Assembly: GCA_934747385.1 (NCBI GenBank)
Contig: CAKVGK010000003.1
Coordinates: 33,101 to 97,100, forward strand
Direction of reading: 5' to 3'
Length of the DNA: 64,000 nt
From: an uncultured Clostridia bacterium
Lineage (GTDB): Bacteria; Bacillota; Clostridia; Christensenellales; UBA1242
Shown: in pieces, positions 25,665 to 36,185 of the stretch
How positions within the stretch are numbered: the stretch's first letter is position 1
Layout of the letters: every line of letters begins with the position of its first letter
Made by a program: the position numbers and the translations under genes
Notes under the pieces: model-generated
What the model saw: the letters and a program-made list of their open reading frames with translations, nothing else
Told to the model about the DNA's origin: nothing
Database searches by the model: none

Positions 25665-26657
25665 TTATTTGTTTGAAAGTTTTTCACGCACCAAAGCGTT
25701 GATTTCATCTGCAATTTCTGGGTGAGAGGTTAAATATGCTTTAACGTTTTCTTTACCTTGACCAATTTTGTCGCCGTTATAACTGAACCAACTGCCAGAT
25801 TTTTCAATAACTTCAGTTTCAATTGCAGCGTCAATCAAGCAACCCAAAATTGAAATGCCTTCGCCATACATAATGTCAAATTCGGCTGATTTGAATGGAG
25901 GAGCAACTTTGTTTTTAACAACTTTAACGCGGGTGCGAGAACCAATCATGTCTTGTCCGTTTTTGATTGTGTCCACTTTACGCACGTCTAAGCGCACTGA
26001 TGAATAGAATTTAAGTGCCTTGCCGCCCGGAGTTGTTTCTGGATTGCCAAACATAACGCCAACTTTTTCACGCAATTGGTTGATGAAAATAACAAGAGTT
26101 TTGCTTTTTGATGTTACACCAGTAAGTTTACGCAAGGCTTGGCTCATGAGGCGAGCTTGCAAACCAATGAAACTATCGCCCATTTCGCCATCTATTTCTG
26201 CCTTTGGAGTGAGTGCTGCAACAGAGTCAATAACAACAATGTCCACGCCACCACTGCGCACAAGTTGTTCTGTGATTTCAAGTGCCTGTTCGCCAGTGTC
26301 TGGTTGAGAAACATACATTGCGCCAATGTCGACGCCCAATTTTTGAGCATAGATTGGGTCAAGAGCGTGTTCCGCATCAATAAACGCTGCTGTGCCGCCC
26401 ATGCGTTGAGCCTCTGCAATCACGTGCAAAGCAACAGTGGTTTTACCGCTGCTTTCTGGCCCATAAATTTCCACAATTCTGCCCCTTGGCAAACCGCCAA
26501 CACCCAATGCCATGTCAAGTGGCAAGCAGCCTGTTGGAATAACCTCAATGCCTTCGCCATAATTGGTTTCGTCCATTTTGATGATTGAACCTTTGCCATA
26601 TTGTTTTTCAATTGAAGCGATTGCTGCTTCCAATGATTTTTTTCTGTCGTCTGTCAT
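25665..26657 (-). CDS. recA: Recombinase RecA
   Basis: 330 residues. ATP-dependent strand-exchange protein and LexA co-protease. Walker A GPESSGKT (66-73), Walker B region [21 protein letters not shown], and the DNA-binding loop 2 stretch [20 protein letters not shown]. The C-terminal acidic tail is shorter than in Proteobacteria, common in Bacillota. Ribosome site AAGGAGAAATT. Downstream of pgsA and a small membrane gene, the common pgsA-recA neighbourhood without cinA. No CGAAC-N4-GTTCG box was found immediately upstream. Confidence 0.99.
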   Translation of the reverse strand: MTDDRKKSLEAAIASIEKQYGKGSIIKMDETNYGEGIEVIPTGCLPLDMALGVGGLPRGRIVEIYGPESSGKTTVALHVIAEAQRMGGTAAFIDAEHALDPIYAQKLGVDIGAMYVSQPDTGEQALEITEQLVRSGGVDIVVIDSVAALTPKAEIDGEMGDSFIGLQARLMSQALRKLTGVTSKSKTLVIFINQLREKVGVMFGNPETTPGGKALKFYSSVRLDVRKVDTIKNGQDMIGSRTRVKVVKNKVAPPFKSAEFDIMYGEGISILGCLIDAAIETEVIEKSGSWFSYNGDKIGQGKENVKAYLTSHPEIADEINALVREKLSNK

Positions 26658-26683
26658 AATTTCTCCTTAAAAATGTAAATTAA

Positions 26684-26914
26684 TTATTCTTCAAAATGTT
26701 TTTGTTGGTCTTGCGCTTTAACTTTTAAAATTGTATCTTTGATGATGCCAATTATTGCACAAACAACCCCACCAATAACAAAAACAACCCAAGTTGGGTG
26801 CCAAATGTTTGCAATAAAGCCAATCAACAGATACACAAGCGTGCACACAACCATGATAAGCCCACAAACGCCATCTAAAATAATGCTTGCTTTTGATTTC
26901 TTTTTGTCTTCCAT
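26684..26914 (-). CDS. Small two-helix membrane protein
   Basis: 76 residues starting MEDKKKSKASIILDG, chosen because GGAGG sits just before this ATG. The longer frame from 26968 lacks a site. Two membrane helices (about 12-34 and 40-60), short charged ends. It lies 26 bases before recA and 78 after pgsA on the same strand, probably one transcript. No family recognised. Confidence 0.8.
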   Translation of the reverse strand: MEDKKKSKASIILDGVCGLIMVVCTLVYLLIGFIANIWHPTWVVFVIGGVVCAIIGIIKDTILKVKAQDQQKHFEE

Positions 26915-26992
26915 TTTTCCTCCAAATATGAAAATATTATACTCGCAAAAAAAGAATTTGTCAAACATTTGTTCGACAAATTTTGAATAATA

Positions 26993-27595
26993 TTAATTCT
27001 CTTTTTTGTTTGTTTCTTTAAAACATTCGCGGTTTTTAACCAAATAATGAACACCAGAAAGAACAGTAAGCACTGTTGCTGCGCCAATAAGCACATAACT
27101 GATGATTGAAACAACCAAAATGGCGGTTGCAGTTGCAAAACCTGCACAATTTAAGTACGCAACAAAGAAACATGTTGGCAATGCAATCATTTGAACAACA
27201 GTTTTAATTTTGCCCCACATGTCCGCCGCCAAAACAATGCCTTTCGTGCCAGCAATTTGCCTGAGCGCGCTAACAGTGTATTCACGAGCAATGATGATTG
27301 CCACAATAATCACGCCCCAAGGTGCTGGAATTGTGCCATCTGCCAAAATAAGCAAAAATGCAGTTGCTGTAAGCAATTTGTCCGCAATTGGGTCAAGGAA
27401 TTTGCCTAAATCGGTAACTAAATTATATTTACGAGCAATTTTGCCGTCCAAAAGGTCGGTGAGAGATGCCAAAATAAAGATTACGATTGCAACAATCTTG
27501 CCAATGCCGTAAGGAATGAAGTCCGCAAGATAAAAGAACATCATAAACGGAATTAAAATTATACGCAAAAGCGTAAGTTTGTTAGGTAAATTCAA
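26993..27595 (-). CDS. pgsA: CDP-diacylglycerol-glycerol-3-phosphate phosphatidyltransferase
   Basis: 200 residues. Makes phosphatidylglycerophosphate from CDP-diacylglycerol and glycerol-3-phosphate at the inner membrane. Signature D-G-x2-A-R-x8-G-x3-D-x3-D is complete: D50, G51, A54, R55, G64, D68, D72. About five membrane helices. The start is a TTG at 27595: a perfect AGGAGG lies seven bases upstream, while the in-frame ATG at 27628 has none and would add 11 poorly fitting residues. First gene of the pgsA-76aa-recA unit. Confidence 0.94.
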   Translation of the reverse strand: MNLPNKLTLLRIILIPFMMFFYLADFIPYGIGKIVAIVIFILASLTDLLDGKIARKYNLVTDLGKFLDPIADKLLTATAFLLILADGTIPAPWGVIIVAIIIAREYTVSALRQIAGTKGIVLAADMWGKIKTVVQMIALPTCFFVAYLNCAGFATATAILVVSIISYVLIGAATVLTVLSGVHYLVKNRECFKETNKKEN

Positions 27596-27673
27596 AATTA
27601 AGCCTCCTATTGTCAAACAAATTGACAATTCACTATATGTTTTATTATATCAAATTAAAACTGAACACGCAAA

Positions 27674-27700
27674 CAAAAAAGCACCATGTTGGTGCCTTTT
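27674..27700 (-). terminator. Terminator of the lipoprotein gene
   Basis: GCACC-AACAT-GGTGC followed by TTTTTT on the minus strand, directly after the 27716 stop. Confidence 0.88.
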
Positions 27701-27715
27701 TGAAAATCAATATAT

Positions 27716-30700
27716 TTATTTTTTGTAAAGTTGCAACACAATGCCCATGCCGTTTTGCAAATAAATGTTAACATTGGTAACGCCAGTGTCTTCCACTTTT
27801 GCAAAAGCACCAGTTGTGTCTTGCCCTAAAATTGCACCTGTGCGGCTGTTTTGCAACATATTATTTTTTACAACTTTAGCAGCCTTATAAGAATATGTTG
27901 TTAAATCAAGACCATAAGCTAATTTTTTTTCGTATTCTTCACGATTATTGTAGAAATTAACTTCACCTTTAACAACAGCTTCGGTAGTACCTTCTGCCGC
28001 GCTTGATTTGTAAACGACTTTCAAGTTCATCATTCCAGCCACTGTTTTGCCAGTTAAATCTGTTTGCTCTTGCAAGAAAGTTGCACCTGCATCGTTATAA
28101 TGGCCGTCCGCTCCCTTAATTTGAGGAACAAGCGCTGTTGCCCCATAACTTGCAAACCAAGGTTCGTTGCCTGTTACAAAACTTTCAAGTTTTGTGCCAA
28201 TAATGTTGATTGTTGAAGGATAACCACCTACTTGTTCTTTGCTTTCTGGGTCAGCGTGGTCAACAATCATAACTGGGCCACCAGCTCCAACAAATTCGCC
28301 ACCCTCAATGAGTAAATCTTTAACGCCCCACATGTAAAGCAAGGAGTTGTAAGAATTGTAACCTTTTGTGTTGATTAATTTGTTTGTAAGACCTTCTTCA
28401 ATTGTTGGCTCTTGTGATGAAGTGTACATAAAGCCCATATAGCAGTTTGAATATGAGTTGTTTTCTGCAACACTGGTTAGACCTTCAATTTTAACAAGCA
28501 TTGCGCCACCACTTTCACGAGTGTCTGTTGTGCGTCTGCCGTTGCCGAATACAGATAAATCCTTAATCAATAAGTTGCTGTTTTTGGTTGTGCCAGCAAA
28601 CCTGAAAAGTGAAGTGTGAGTTGTGATTTGAGTGTTTTGATTGCTGTCTTCACTATAAAATTTAACACCGTTTTTGTTGCTAATTTCACCTTTATAACTT
28701 GCTTCTCTTGCTAAAACCATTTTTGAAAGAGATGAGTAGTCTATATTGAAATAGTTGCCATAGAATGCAAAATTATCGCCAGCGGCAATTTGCCTTTCAT
28801 AAACATACAGCCCATAGCCATCTTTTAAAGAGCCAACAATTGGTTGATTTGTTAAAGATTTTACGTCTGAAGTGAATTTGTCAACCTCTGCTTGACTCCA
28901 AAAATAATAACTTGAAATATTTTGATCAGTTATTTTAATATTGCTTTGTAAAACAACAGCATTTGCCTCAACACCTGCCAAGCCTTTTTCTTGTTTAAAT
29001 GCGCGCCACCCATTTTCTGTTTTTTCGTCGTCGTGATTGTAAGCGTTGACAATAACAGACAATTCATCTGCTTCGTAAACATTGTAACCATCAACAACTT
29101 TAACTTCATAAACTAAATCTTCTACATCATAGCCTGACGCAACATTTGTTGGTGAAACAGTGATTTTAAATTGATTACCAACTGCGCTTGAAGTGAAATT
29201 AATATAGTTGAATGAATTTGTTATTGTTGCATATTCGGCAACATTCTCAATTGCTTTATAACTGCTTGTTCCAGCGTCCCATTTTTGCATGGTTATATTC
29301 GCATCAACTTGCTCAATAGTGTCTGGTGAACCTTTAACTTCTGCCAAAATTTGAAGGCTGAATTTGTTTTGACTACCTGCAATTAATATATTGCTTTTAT
29401 CAACAAAGTTTTGTGCGTTAGTTGTTCTGTCTTTCAATAATGAGCTGGACCAAGTTAACACCTGAGAAGAGCTTCTTTGGTCATAAATCTTGAAATTAAA
29501 TGTTTCAGCAGCAATGCCGTTATAATTGGAAGTTTCTTCCACACTAATTCTTACTGTGTAAAGCCCTAATTCGGTTGGTTTGATTAAAGAATAAGTTTCG
29601 TCTGCTGCTTCTTGTAATTTATATTCATATTTAATAATGCCAACTTTTGCTTTGGCGGTTGGAGCATATTCACTGCCAACAATAACGTCGTCCATAGATG
29701 GGCTGATAATCCATCTGTTGGAAGCCTTAACAATTGCAAAGGTTGTGTTAGAATTTTCACTGTTTAATTGATAATTTTTGTGGTCAAGCACTGCAACTGC
29801 ACTGCATGAGTTGTTAACATTTATATAACATTCTTCATTGCTTGCATTGACGTTTAATGAAATTAAATTACCATCAATGTCAGCATATTGAGCGGTTGGA
29901 AGAACTTTTTCGCCAGTGTATTCAAGGCTAAGGTTGCCCCAAACAACGTCAACTGTGCGTTTTGCTACAGTCACATTGCCATTGACATAGTTGAAACTAT
30001 AATTTTTTGCTGCGGCATTGTTTGCAATAACTGCATAACTGCCAGCGTTGCTTGTTTTTGTGTATTCACAAACAAAGTTTGGTTGAGCAGTTAAAACAGA
30101 TTTATCTTGCCCGTTAACAAAACCTGTGATTTCAGCAGAATATGTTGGCACTTCGTCCCCAAAAGTAACACTATGGCTTGAAGCGGTAACAGTCAATTGC
30201 TTTTTGGCAACATTAACAACACCTTTTATTAAATTAGTATTGTAGTTAGCCACTTCTACGTCGCCAATAACAATGTCATAACTGCCAGCATCGCTTGTTG
30301 AACTATATTCACATGTGATTGTTGGTTTTGCTGTTAAATTTTCGCTTGATTCACCTGAAACAAAGCCAGTGTATTCAATTTCGTAAACAGGCGCAGCGTC
30401 GCCATAAGTCACTTTATATGTTTTGCCAGCGATTGTTAAATCTTTTTTGGCAATTGAAATTGTTTTGTTGATAATCAAATCGTCAAAATTTGCTCTTTCC
30501 ACTTTAACTTGAACTGTGTATTCGCCAGCATTTTTGTAAACTGGTGCAGTGTCAAGCCAAGTTGCGCCATTGTCCACACTATAAGACACAGTATCGTCAG
30601 TTTCTGTGCCTGTAACTGTCAAACCATGGTCAAGAGAATCATAAACACCATTGAAAGCATTAACCTCAACACCTGCAATAGCAGTTTTGCTGATAACTTG

Positions 30701-31015
30701 CACCTGAACAGTCAGGCTGACTTCTTTTTTGTTTTCAGTGTATTTAATAACCAAGTCTTGCATGCCAAGTTCAGCAGATGAGAAAGTGTATTCCACTTCA
30801 CCCACACCAATTTCCTTGGTTGAATTGTTGGCATATGTCACCTTTAATTTTAAATTAGACAAATCAATTTGCTCTGTTTGGCGCACATATGAAGGCAATC
30901 CGCTGATCACCTCAATGCTTGTTGGCTTTGGCGCACCACATGCAACCAAAATAAAACTAGCCAAGCCAAACATAAAGCACAATAATGATTTTAATACTAT
31001 ACTTTTTCTTCTCAT
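27716..31015 (-). CDS. Large lipoprotein with Ig-like and MBG repeats
   Basis: 1099 residues. Lipoprotein signal peptide with lipobox LVAC, acylated Cys26. Residues about 30-110 look like a bacterial Ig-like group 3 domain (LSNLKLKVTYANNSTKEI). About 190-350 holds two MBG units (YGDAAPVYEIEYTGFVSGES... and FGDEVPTYSAEITGFVNGQD...), each ending in an 'AKNYs..yv.G.vtVaKr' type strand. The C-terminal half (about 640-1099) is beta-rich with solenoid-like passages (LIKDLSVFGNG, LIEGGEFVG). No catalytic motif seen. Ribosome site GGGGAGGGG. Anchored to the outer face of the membrane. Role unknown, perhaps carbohydrate or host binding. Confidence 0.88.
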   Translation of the reverse strand: MRRKSIVLKSLLCFMFGLASFILVACGAPKPTSIEVISGLPSYVRQTEQIDLSNLKLKVTYANNSTKEIGVGEVEYTFSSAELGMQDLVIKYTENKKEVSLTVQVQVISKTAIAGVEVNAFNGVYDSLDHGLTVTGTETDDTVSYSVDNGATWLDTAPVYKNAGEYTVQVKVERANFDDLIINKTISIAKKDLTIAGKTYKVTYGDAAPVYEIEYTGFVSGESSENLTAKPTITCEYSSTSDAGSYDIVIGDVEVANYNTNLIKGVVNVAKKQLTVTASSHSVTFGDEVPTYSAEITGFVNGQDKSVLTAQPNFVCEYTKTSNAGSYAVIANNAAAKNYSFNYVNGNVTVAKRTVDVVWGNLSLEYTGEKVLPTAQYADIDGNLISLNVNASNEECYINVNNSCSAVAVLDHKNYQLNSENSNTTFAIVKASNRWIISPSMDDVIVGSEYAPTAKAKVGIIKYEYKLQEAADETYSLIKPTELGLYTVRISVEETSNYNGIAAETFNFKIYDQRSSSQVLTWSSSLLKDRTTNAQNFVDKSNILIAGSQNKFSLQILAEVKGSPDTIEQVDANITMQKWDAGTSSYKAIENVAEYATITNSFNYINFTSSAVGNQFKITVSPTNVASGYDVEDLVYEVKVVDGYNVYEADELSVIVNAYNHDDEKTENGWRAFKQEKGLAGVEANAVVLQSNIKITDQNISSYYFWSQAEVDKFTSDVKSLTNQPIVGSLKDGYGLYVYERQIAAGDNFAFYGNYFNIDYSSLSKMVLAREASYKGEISNKNGVKFYSEDSNQNTQITTHTSLFRFAGTTKNSNLLIKDLSVFGNGRRTTDTRESGGAMLVKIEGLTSVAENNSYSNCYMGFMYTSSQEPTIEEGLTNKLINTKGYNSYNSLLYMWGVKDLLIEGGEFVGAGGPVMIVDHADPESKEQVGGYPSTINIIGTKLESFVTGNEPWFASYGATALVPQIKGADGHYNDAGATFLQEQTDLTGKTVAGMMNLKVVYKSSAAEGTTEAVVKGEVNFYNNREEYEKKLAYGLDLTTYSYKAAKVVKNNMLQNSRTGAILGQDTTGAFAKVEDTGVTNVNIYLQNGMGIVLQLYKK

Positions 31016-31150
31016 ACCCCTCCCCTTTTTATTAATTTTTGCTTAAATTAATAATTTATTTAAATTTGTAAATATAATGTCAAAAACTTTCACATTACAC
31101 TAAAAGATTACATTATTTGACAATTTTATGCAACCAAATTTGACAACTAT

Positions 31151-31648
31151 TTAAGAAGCAATCAATTTCACATAACAATACGCTGGATTATTTTCCTCTT
31201 TTGGGGTGACTTTTATCACCACTGTGGTTGGTTTTGAAAACAGAACCAAGCAGTTTTGATTGCCACCAACAACAATCAAGTCAACATTCTTTGTGTTGGA
31301 ATAGTTTGTGAAAACCAAATCTTTTTGAGTTGCATTGTCTGGAAAGACACGCATTTGAAGCAAATAATTTGTGCCAGAAACCTGCCCAGATTCATTTATT
31401 GACGCTGCGCCTTCATAGTTGATTGAAATATACATTATGTATTGCCATTGGTCCCTTGGAGTGGACGCACCATTCACTGGGTACAAGGTTTTGCCAATTA
31501 TAACATCATCTTCCGCCTTGTTTACACACTCAATTTTTGCAACCGAATGTTTTTCATTATAAACAGACATTTTAAGCCCAAACAAATTGATGATGAAAAT
31601 TGAACCTACATATATTATACCTATTAATATTGCAACTGATTTTTTCAT
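31151..31648 (-). CDS. Secreted or anchored protein linked to ABC exporter
   Basis: 165 residues: signal anchor (5-25), then a beta-rich extracytoplasmic domain (VTPKEENNPAYCYVKLIAS at the end). It starts one base after the stop of the permease gene, so it belongs to the ABC exporter operon (ATPase fusion, permease, this protein). No family recognised. It may be an accessory or substrate-facing subunit. Confidence 0.75.
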   Translation of the reverse strand: MKKSVAILIGIIYVGSIFIINLFGLKMSVYNEKHSVAKIECVNKAEDDVIIGKTLYPVNGASTPRDQWQYIMYISINYEGAASINESGQVSGTNYLLQMRVFPDNATQKDLVFTNYSNTKNVDLIVVGGNQNCLVLFSKPTTVVIKVTPKEENNPAYCYVKLIAS

Positions 31649-31649
31649 A

Positions 31650-33296
31650 TTACTTCTCCTCGTAGTACAATTTCACTTTGGAAAAGTACATATAAATATT
31701 CCAGCACACAAACGCAAGGGCAACAAATATAAGTTTAAACCAAACTGTGTCCATGCGCTCACTTACAAGGAAATAGAATAAATAGGTGAACAGAGCTGAA
31801 ACTAAGAACGCTATAAGGGTGCTTTTGGTTTCGTTTGGATTGTTGGTTTGTGCGCCTGTGGTTGCATATTGCTCATTTTGTGGGTTCATAATGTCAAACG
31901 AAGCCGACCAGAACAGGTGACCCGTGTAAACTGAGCATAAACTAATGCAAACAAGAATGCTTGTTAATACGTCAAATTTTGCGTTTGAAGCAAAAATGCA
32001 AGTGGAAACGATGATTGAAATATTGATTAACACCAAATTGATAAGCAGTTTTGGGAACAATACTTTTGCGTAACTTGAAGGGGCTGTTTTGTTTAGGTAG
32101 GCAGACCTGCCCTCTTCGCTGTATATTTTTGAAATCATGCCATTGCTTGAAAGTGAGATGAGCAAAATCATAAGCACATTGAAAGCCATGGTCATAAGTG
32201 TGCCTGAAAGGCGTGTGTCCATTGCACTAAAAATTTTGTTGAGCAGCAAAATTGAAATTGGCAAAATCAGGGCAATAAGCACCAAATTGTTAACCTTGTT
32301 TGCAGAGCGCAATGTGATGAGCAATTCTTTTTTGAAACTGCCACCAAAAGCAGAAGAGGCGTTGTTGTGTTTAAATTTTGTGCCAGCCAATTTTGTAAAT
32401 TCAAATGGTGAACTTGTCATTTTAAAGAATAATGGTCGAATAATTAAGAATGTTAAGCCGAATGTGACAACAATCACGCCAAAAACTGCCAAAAGTGCCA
32501 GCAATTGCTCGCCGACGAAAAACTTGTTAACCAGCCCAACTCGTTTGCCAACAAATGCTATTGCCAAATAATAAAATGGAGCAAATTTTAATGTGAAATT
32601 ATTCAACATGTCTTGAATTTGCCAGAATATTGTGCCCCAGTTTGCAACAATGTCAAGGTCGGCAGGAATTGCATTGATGAGTTTTATTAGCCCCACAAAA
32701 ATGAGTGTGACCACAACAACAATGAATGTGTATTTCAAAACCTTGAACCTTTCGGCAAACAATTTTAAAAACAGCATTGGAATTGACAACAAAGCACTTA
32801 TGCTAAGCGACAAAAGCGTTATTATAAAGTTTGCAGGCAGCAACCAAAAATAGAAACCAATCGGCATATTATTTATAAGTCCAAACGCAACAAGAATTGG
32901 AACAATATAAGTTAAATTACGTAAGAATTCATAAATGTAATACACAATCCATTTGCTCAAAAATACTGTGGTTCGGCTTGCTGGCATGGTTAACAAAACT
33001 TGGTTATCACGTGCCAAATAAAGCCAATCGGTTAAGCCAAATGTGCAAGCAATCACACTCAACACAAACATAATTGAAAACACAAGCGCAAAAAAGTTTG
33101 TGTTTATGCCCGCGTAAAGCGAAGTTAAGCGCAAATAAGAAAGTAAATAAAAGCCCAAATAAATTGCCCCAGTAATGAGCGCAAATTTGATGAGCGCAAA
33201 AACTGTTTTGAAAATAAAACCTTTTTTATCATGCAAAAATGACAAATCTAATTTGTCTTTTAATTGCATCATTACAAGTGCGTTTAATCCTTTCAA
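31650..33296 (-). CDS. ABC transporter permease, about 12 membrane helices
   Basis: 548 residues with helices grouped at about 30-115, 125-215, 245-290 and 335-540. The layout and the 'YLARDNQVLLTMPASRTTVFLSKWIVYYIYEF' type loop match large ABC-2-like permeases of Bacillota where the ATPase is separate. Its ATPase is the C-terminal domain of the gene upstream (129-base gap). The substrate cannot be inferred, and both export and cell-envelope functions are open. Confidence 0.85.
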   Translation of the reverse strand: MKGLNALVMMQLKDKLDLSFLHDKKGFIFKTVFALIKFALITGAIYLGFYLLSYLRLTSLYAGINTNFFALVFSIMFVLSVIACTFGLTDWLYLARDNQVLLTMPASRTTVFLSKWIVYYIYEFLRNLTYIVPILVAFGLINNMPIGFYFWLLPANFIITLLSLSISALLSIPMLFLKLFAERFKVLKYTFIVVVVTLIFVGLIKLINAIPADLDIVANWGTIFWQIQDMLNNFTLKFAPFYYLAIAFVGKRVGLVNKFFVGEQLLALLAVFGVIVVTFGLTFLIIRPLFFKMTSSPFEFTKLAGTKFKHNNASSAFGGSFKKELLITLRSANKVNNLVLIALILPISILLLNKIFSAMDTRLSGTLMTMAFNVLMILLISLSSNGMISKIYSEEGRSAYLNKTAPSSYAKVLFPKLLINLVLINISIIVSTCIFASNAKFDVLTSILVCISLCSVYTGHLFWSASFDIMNPQNEQYATTGAQTNNPNETKSTLIAFLVSALFTYLFYFLVSERMDTVWFKLIFVALAFVCWNIYMYFSKVKLYYEEK

Positions 33297-33425
33297 ATTT
33301 ATTTCTCCTGTTTTGTTACGCCGAAACCGATTTGTCGGCTAAATATGTTTATTTTTTTTATTTATTTAATTAAAAATCATATTTTTTTATTATTTTTTAA
33401 TGATTTTTATTAATTTTTTTAAAAT

Positions 33426-35825
33426 TTATTTTTCAATTTTATTTTTTATTTGTTTTGTTTTTGCTTTTTTATTTTTTTCAATTTCAACTTTTTGGGATGC
33501 TGATTTTATTTTTGTTGCGTTAGATTTTTTGCCATTCTTTTTCTCTAATTTTGACCCATTTTTTGGCTGAACTTTTTCTTCATCAACCAGCTCGGTTGTT
33601 GTAACTGGTTCTTTTTGCTTTGCGTCGCCAACTGTTGTTGCGTCAACATTTGCCTCAATGGTTTTCAAATAAAACTCTTCCAGGGTGGTTTTCTTTTCAA
33701 TGTCCGCAACAGCCTCACAAGCCAAGATATGACCTTTTTTAATCACTGCTATGCGGTCACAAATTTTTTCAACCACGTCAATAATGTGACTGGAGAAGAA
33801 CACAATGTTGCCCGCCTTTGCATGTTCTTTCATACATTCTTTAACTTGGAAAATACTTGTTGGGTCAAGCCCTGTAAGAGGTTCGTCCAAAATCCAAACC
33901 TTAGGATTGTGAATAAGTGCTGATATGATTGTGATTTTCTGCTTCATTCCGTGGGAATATGTATTTATTTTGTTGTCGATTGCCTCTTTCATATTAAGCA
34001 ATTCAACGTATTTTTCAATAGCCAAATCTCTATCTTTTTTGCTTACACCATAAAGGTCAGCAATATAGTTAATATATTCTCTGCCTGTAAGTTTTTCATA
34101 CAAAGCGTAATGGTCTGGCACAAAACCTATTTGGCGTTTTGCCATAACTGGTTGTTTGTTTACAGAATAACCACAAACCTCAATTTCGCCATCTGTGATT
34201 GGTTGAATGCCAACAACACTTTTAATTATTGTGCTTTTACCTGCACCATTAGGCCCAAGGAAACCAAAAATCTCTCCTCCGTTTATGGTTAAGTTTGCGT
34301 CTTTAACAGCATAAACATTGCTTTTACCATAACGTTTTGAAAAGTTGATTAATTTTAATTGATTCACTCCGTCCAAATTCATAGGTTCTGTTTCACTCCT
34401 TCCTTTTAATTGTGCCATCAATGCCAATTTGTCAATTCTAATTTTCTTTCTTCTTGCTGCCATGTCTTTTAGTGTGTCCGCTCCTTGGTAAGCCCATTCG
34501 TATAAAAACCACATTCCAAGCCCAAGCACAACATAAACCAAAAAGAATAGTACTTGGTATATAGGGTAAAATTTGAATGTTAAATCTTTGATGTTAAACT
34601 GCCAGGTAACATTTCTTAAATTTCTTGCCCATGAGCCAAGTTTGTCTGCAATAAAGTCGCTGTTAACAAAGAAATAGTCAACCGTTGCATAATTAGAAAA
34701 CCAGGCATTGATGATTAAAATAAAGATAAAGTATACAGCGAACGCCACCATGCTATATATGAATTGTTTAAGTTTTGGCCTTTCGTAAACGCCAAGCGCG
34801 ACAATTAAAACAGGCATAAAGAATGCTATATAGTGGTTAATGTAGAATATCACTATTCCTGTTGCCAACATGTTTTGACTTGAAGAATAGTTTGGCATAA
34901 CCATTGCCAAAAACGCACCCAATACATTTATAAACAAAGTGAAATAGAACAATTTATCCCACTTGAACAGCAGGCAAAGTGGAACAATATACATTGCCGT
35001 GTTGCAAAGGTGGAATGGCCAACTTGTAATGGATGCAAAACTGTCAAACTTATGGTGCAACGAGAACGACAACAACGTGCCGACAGAGATATATAACAGC
35101 ACCATGCGGCAAGTTTCTTTATCGCAGTTTTTGAGCAAGAAATAAAGGAAAATTGGCAACAAAATGCTGAAATATATTAGCAGCCTGTGCATTGGTGACA
35201 ACGATTTGATTTGAATAACCAAAAATGTGTGGCCAAACAAGCCTTGAATCATGTAAGCAGGCATAACTGCAAGCAACATTAATGGAACAATGTAAAATAA
35301 TTTAAAATATTCCTTTTTTGTGACTTTAAATCTGCCCTGTTCAAAGAACACAACTAGGCTATAAGCAAAAATTATTGCCACCTCAACCGCCATTAGCAAA
35401 GCACGGAAATTAAATGAATAATAATTTGTTCTGCCAACAATGCCAATTGAAGCAGGCACAAGCGCAATAACACACAGGGCTGAGAATGGAAGCACAAAAA
35501 ACTTGATTATGTTTTTAACAAAGTCCTTTTTAAAGAATGGGTAAATAATTAAGCACAACCCCATTCCGTAAATAAACCAGTTTGAAATTAAAGAAACAAA
35601 AGTTAAAAATTTAACATCAAATTCTGCGCATGAAAGTTTGAGTGTGTTTTCAATCATGTCTTCCCCAGACATATATCTTACAAACGCAATTATCAGCAGC
35701 ACTATTGACGCAGATTTTAAAAACGCAAACTTGTTAAAATCTTTTTTAAATTTGGCAAGCAAAAAATAACTTGTTAAAAATATTGCCACTACCAACGAAA
35801 CAATTAAATATTGCAACCAAATCAT
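33426..35825 (-). CDS. YwaF/TMEM164-like membrane domain fused to ABC ATPase
   Basis: 799 residues. The N-terminal half (1-450) has about 14 membrane helices. Its segment about 230-440 (SITSWPFHLCNTAMYIVPL, PNYSSSQNML, INHYIAFFMPVLIV) resembles the YwaF/TIGR02206 membrane family. After a linker, residues about 490-705 are a complete ABC ATPase: Walker A GPNGAGKST, signature YSHGMKQKI (SHGM variant), Walker B VWILDEPLTGLD, and switch His in SSHIID. The tail (about 720-799) is Lys-rich. The fusion ties an uncharacterised membrane domain to the exporter encoded downstream. Both halves look intact. The frame is continuous, so a sequencing artefact is unlikely but possible. Confidence 0.88.
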   Translation of the reverse strand: MIWLQYLIVSLVVAIFLTSYFLLAKFKKDFNKFAFLKSASIVLLIIAFVRYMSGEDMIENTLKLSCAEFDVKFLTFVSLISNWFIYGMGLCLIIYPFFKKDFVKNIIKFFVLPFSALCVIALVPASIGIVGRTNYYSFNFRALLMAVEVAIIFAYSLVVFFEQGRFKVTKKEYFKLFYIVPLMLLAVMPAYMIQGLFGHTFLVIQIKSLSPMHRLLIYFSILLPIFLYFLLKNCDKETCRMVLLYISVGTLLSFSLHHKFDSFASITSWPFHLCNTAMYIVPLCLLFKWDKLFYFTLFINVLGAFLAMVMPNYSSSQNMLATGIVIFYINHYIAFFMPVLIVALGVYERPKLKQFIYSMVAFAVYFIFILIINAWFSNYATVDYFFVNSDFIADKLGSWARNLRNVTWQFNIKDLTFKFYPIYQVLFFLVYVVLGLGMWFLYEWAYQGADTLKDMAARRKKIRIDKLALMAQLKGRSETEPMNLDGVNQLKLINFSKRYGKSNVYAVKDANLTINGGEIFGFLGPNGAGKSTIIKSVVGIQPITDGEIEVCGYSVNKQPVMAKRQIGFVPDHYALYEKLTGREYINYIADLYGVSKKDRDLAIEKYVELLNMKEAIDNKINTYSHGMKQKITIISALIHNPKVWILDEPLTGLDPTSIFQVKECMKEHAKAGNIVFFSSHIIDVVEKICDRIAVIKKGHILACEAVADIEKKTTLEEFYLKTIEANVDATTVGDAKQKEPVTTTELVDEEKVQPKNGSKLEKKNGKKSNATKIKSASQKVEIEKNKKAKTKQIKNKIEK

Positions 35826-36185
35826 AATAATTCCTTTTATAATTAAAGTTTAACATTTTCGACAAAATTATGCAATCTTTTTACCAGTGAGAATTTTTAA
35901 ATTATTATTAAGATGTTTTTATTTAAAATATTTAAGTATTAATAATGATTTAATTTGTTGATTTATTGTTTTTTTAACCATAAAAGAAAAACAATGTTTT
36001 AATTAAAAATAATTTTTTAATATTTAAAAAAAACTAATTTGTTTTTTTTAATACCTACTAATTAATCTGCTATTAATTAAAAAAACCGAAAAATTTGATT
36101 AAATTTCGGTTTTTTATTATATTTTTTATAGTTTTTTAATATTTTAATTTATTTTTTTATTTTTTCATTAAATTAAAATTAATTT
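35826..36185. other. 360-base AT-rich intergenic region
   Basis: Poly-A/T tracts plus one terminator (36079-36117). No gene or recognised RNA. Confidence 0.6.
36079..36117. terminator. Bidirectional terminator
   Basis: AAAACCGAAA and TTTCGGTTTT arms with an AT loop and U-tracts on both sides. It ends the nucleoside hydrolase transcript on the minus strand. Confidence 0.85.
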
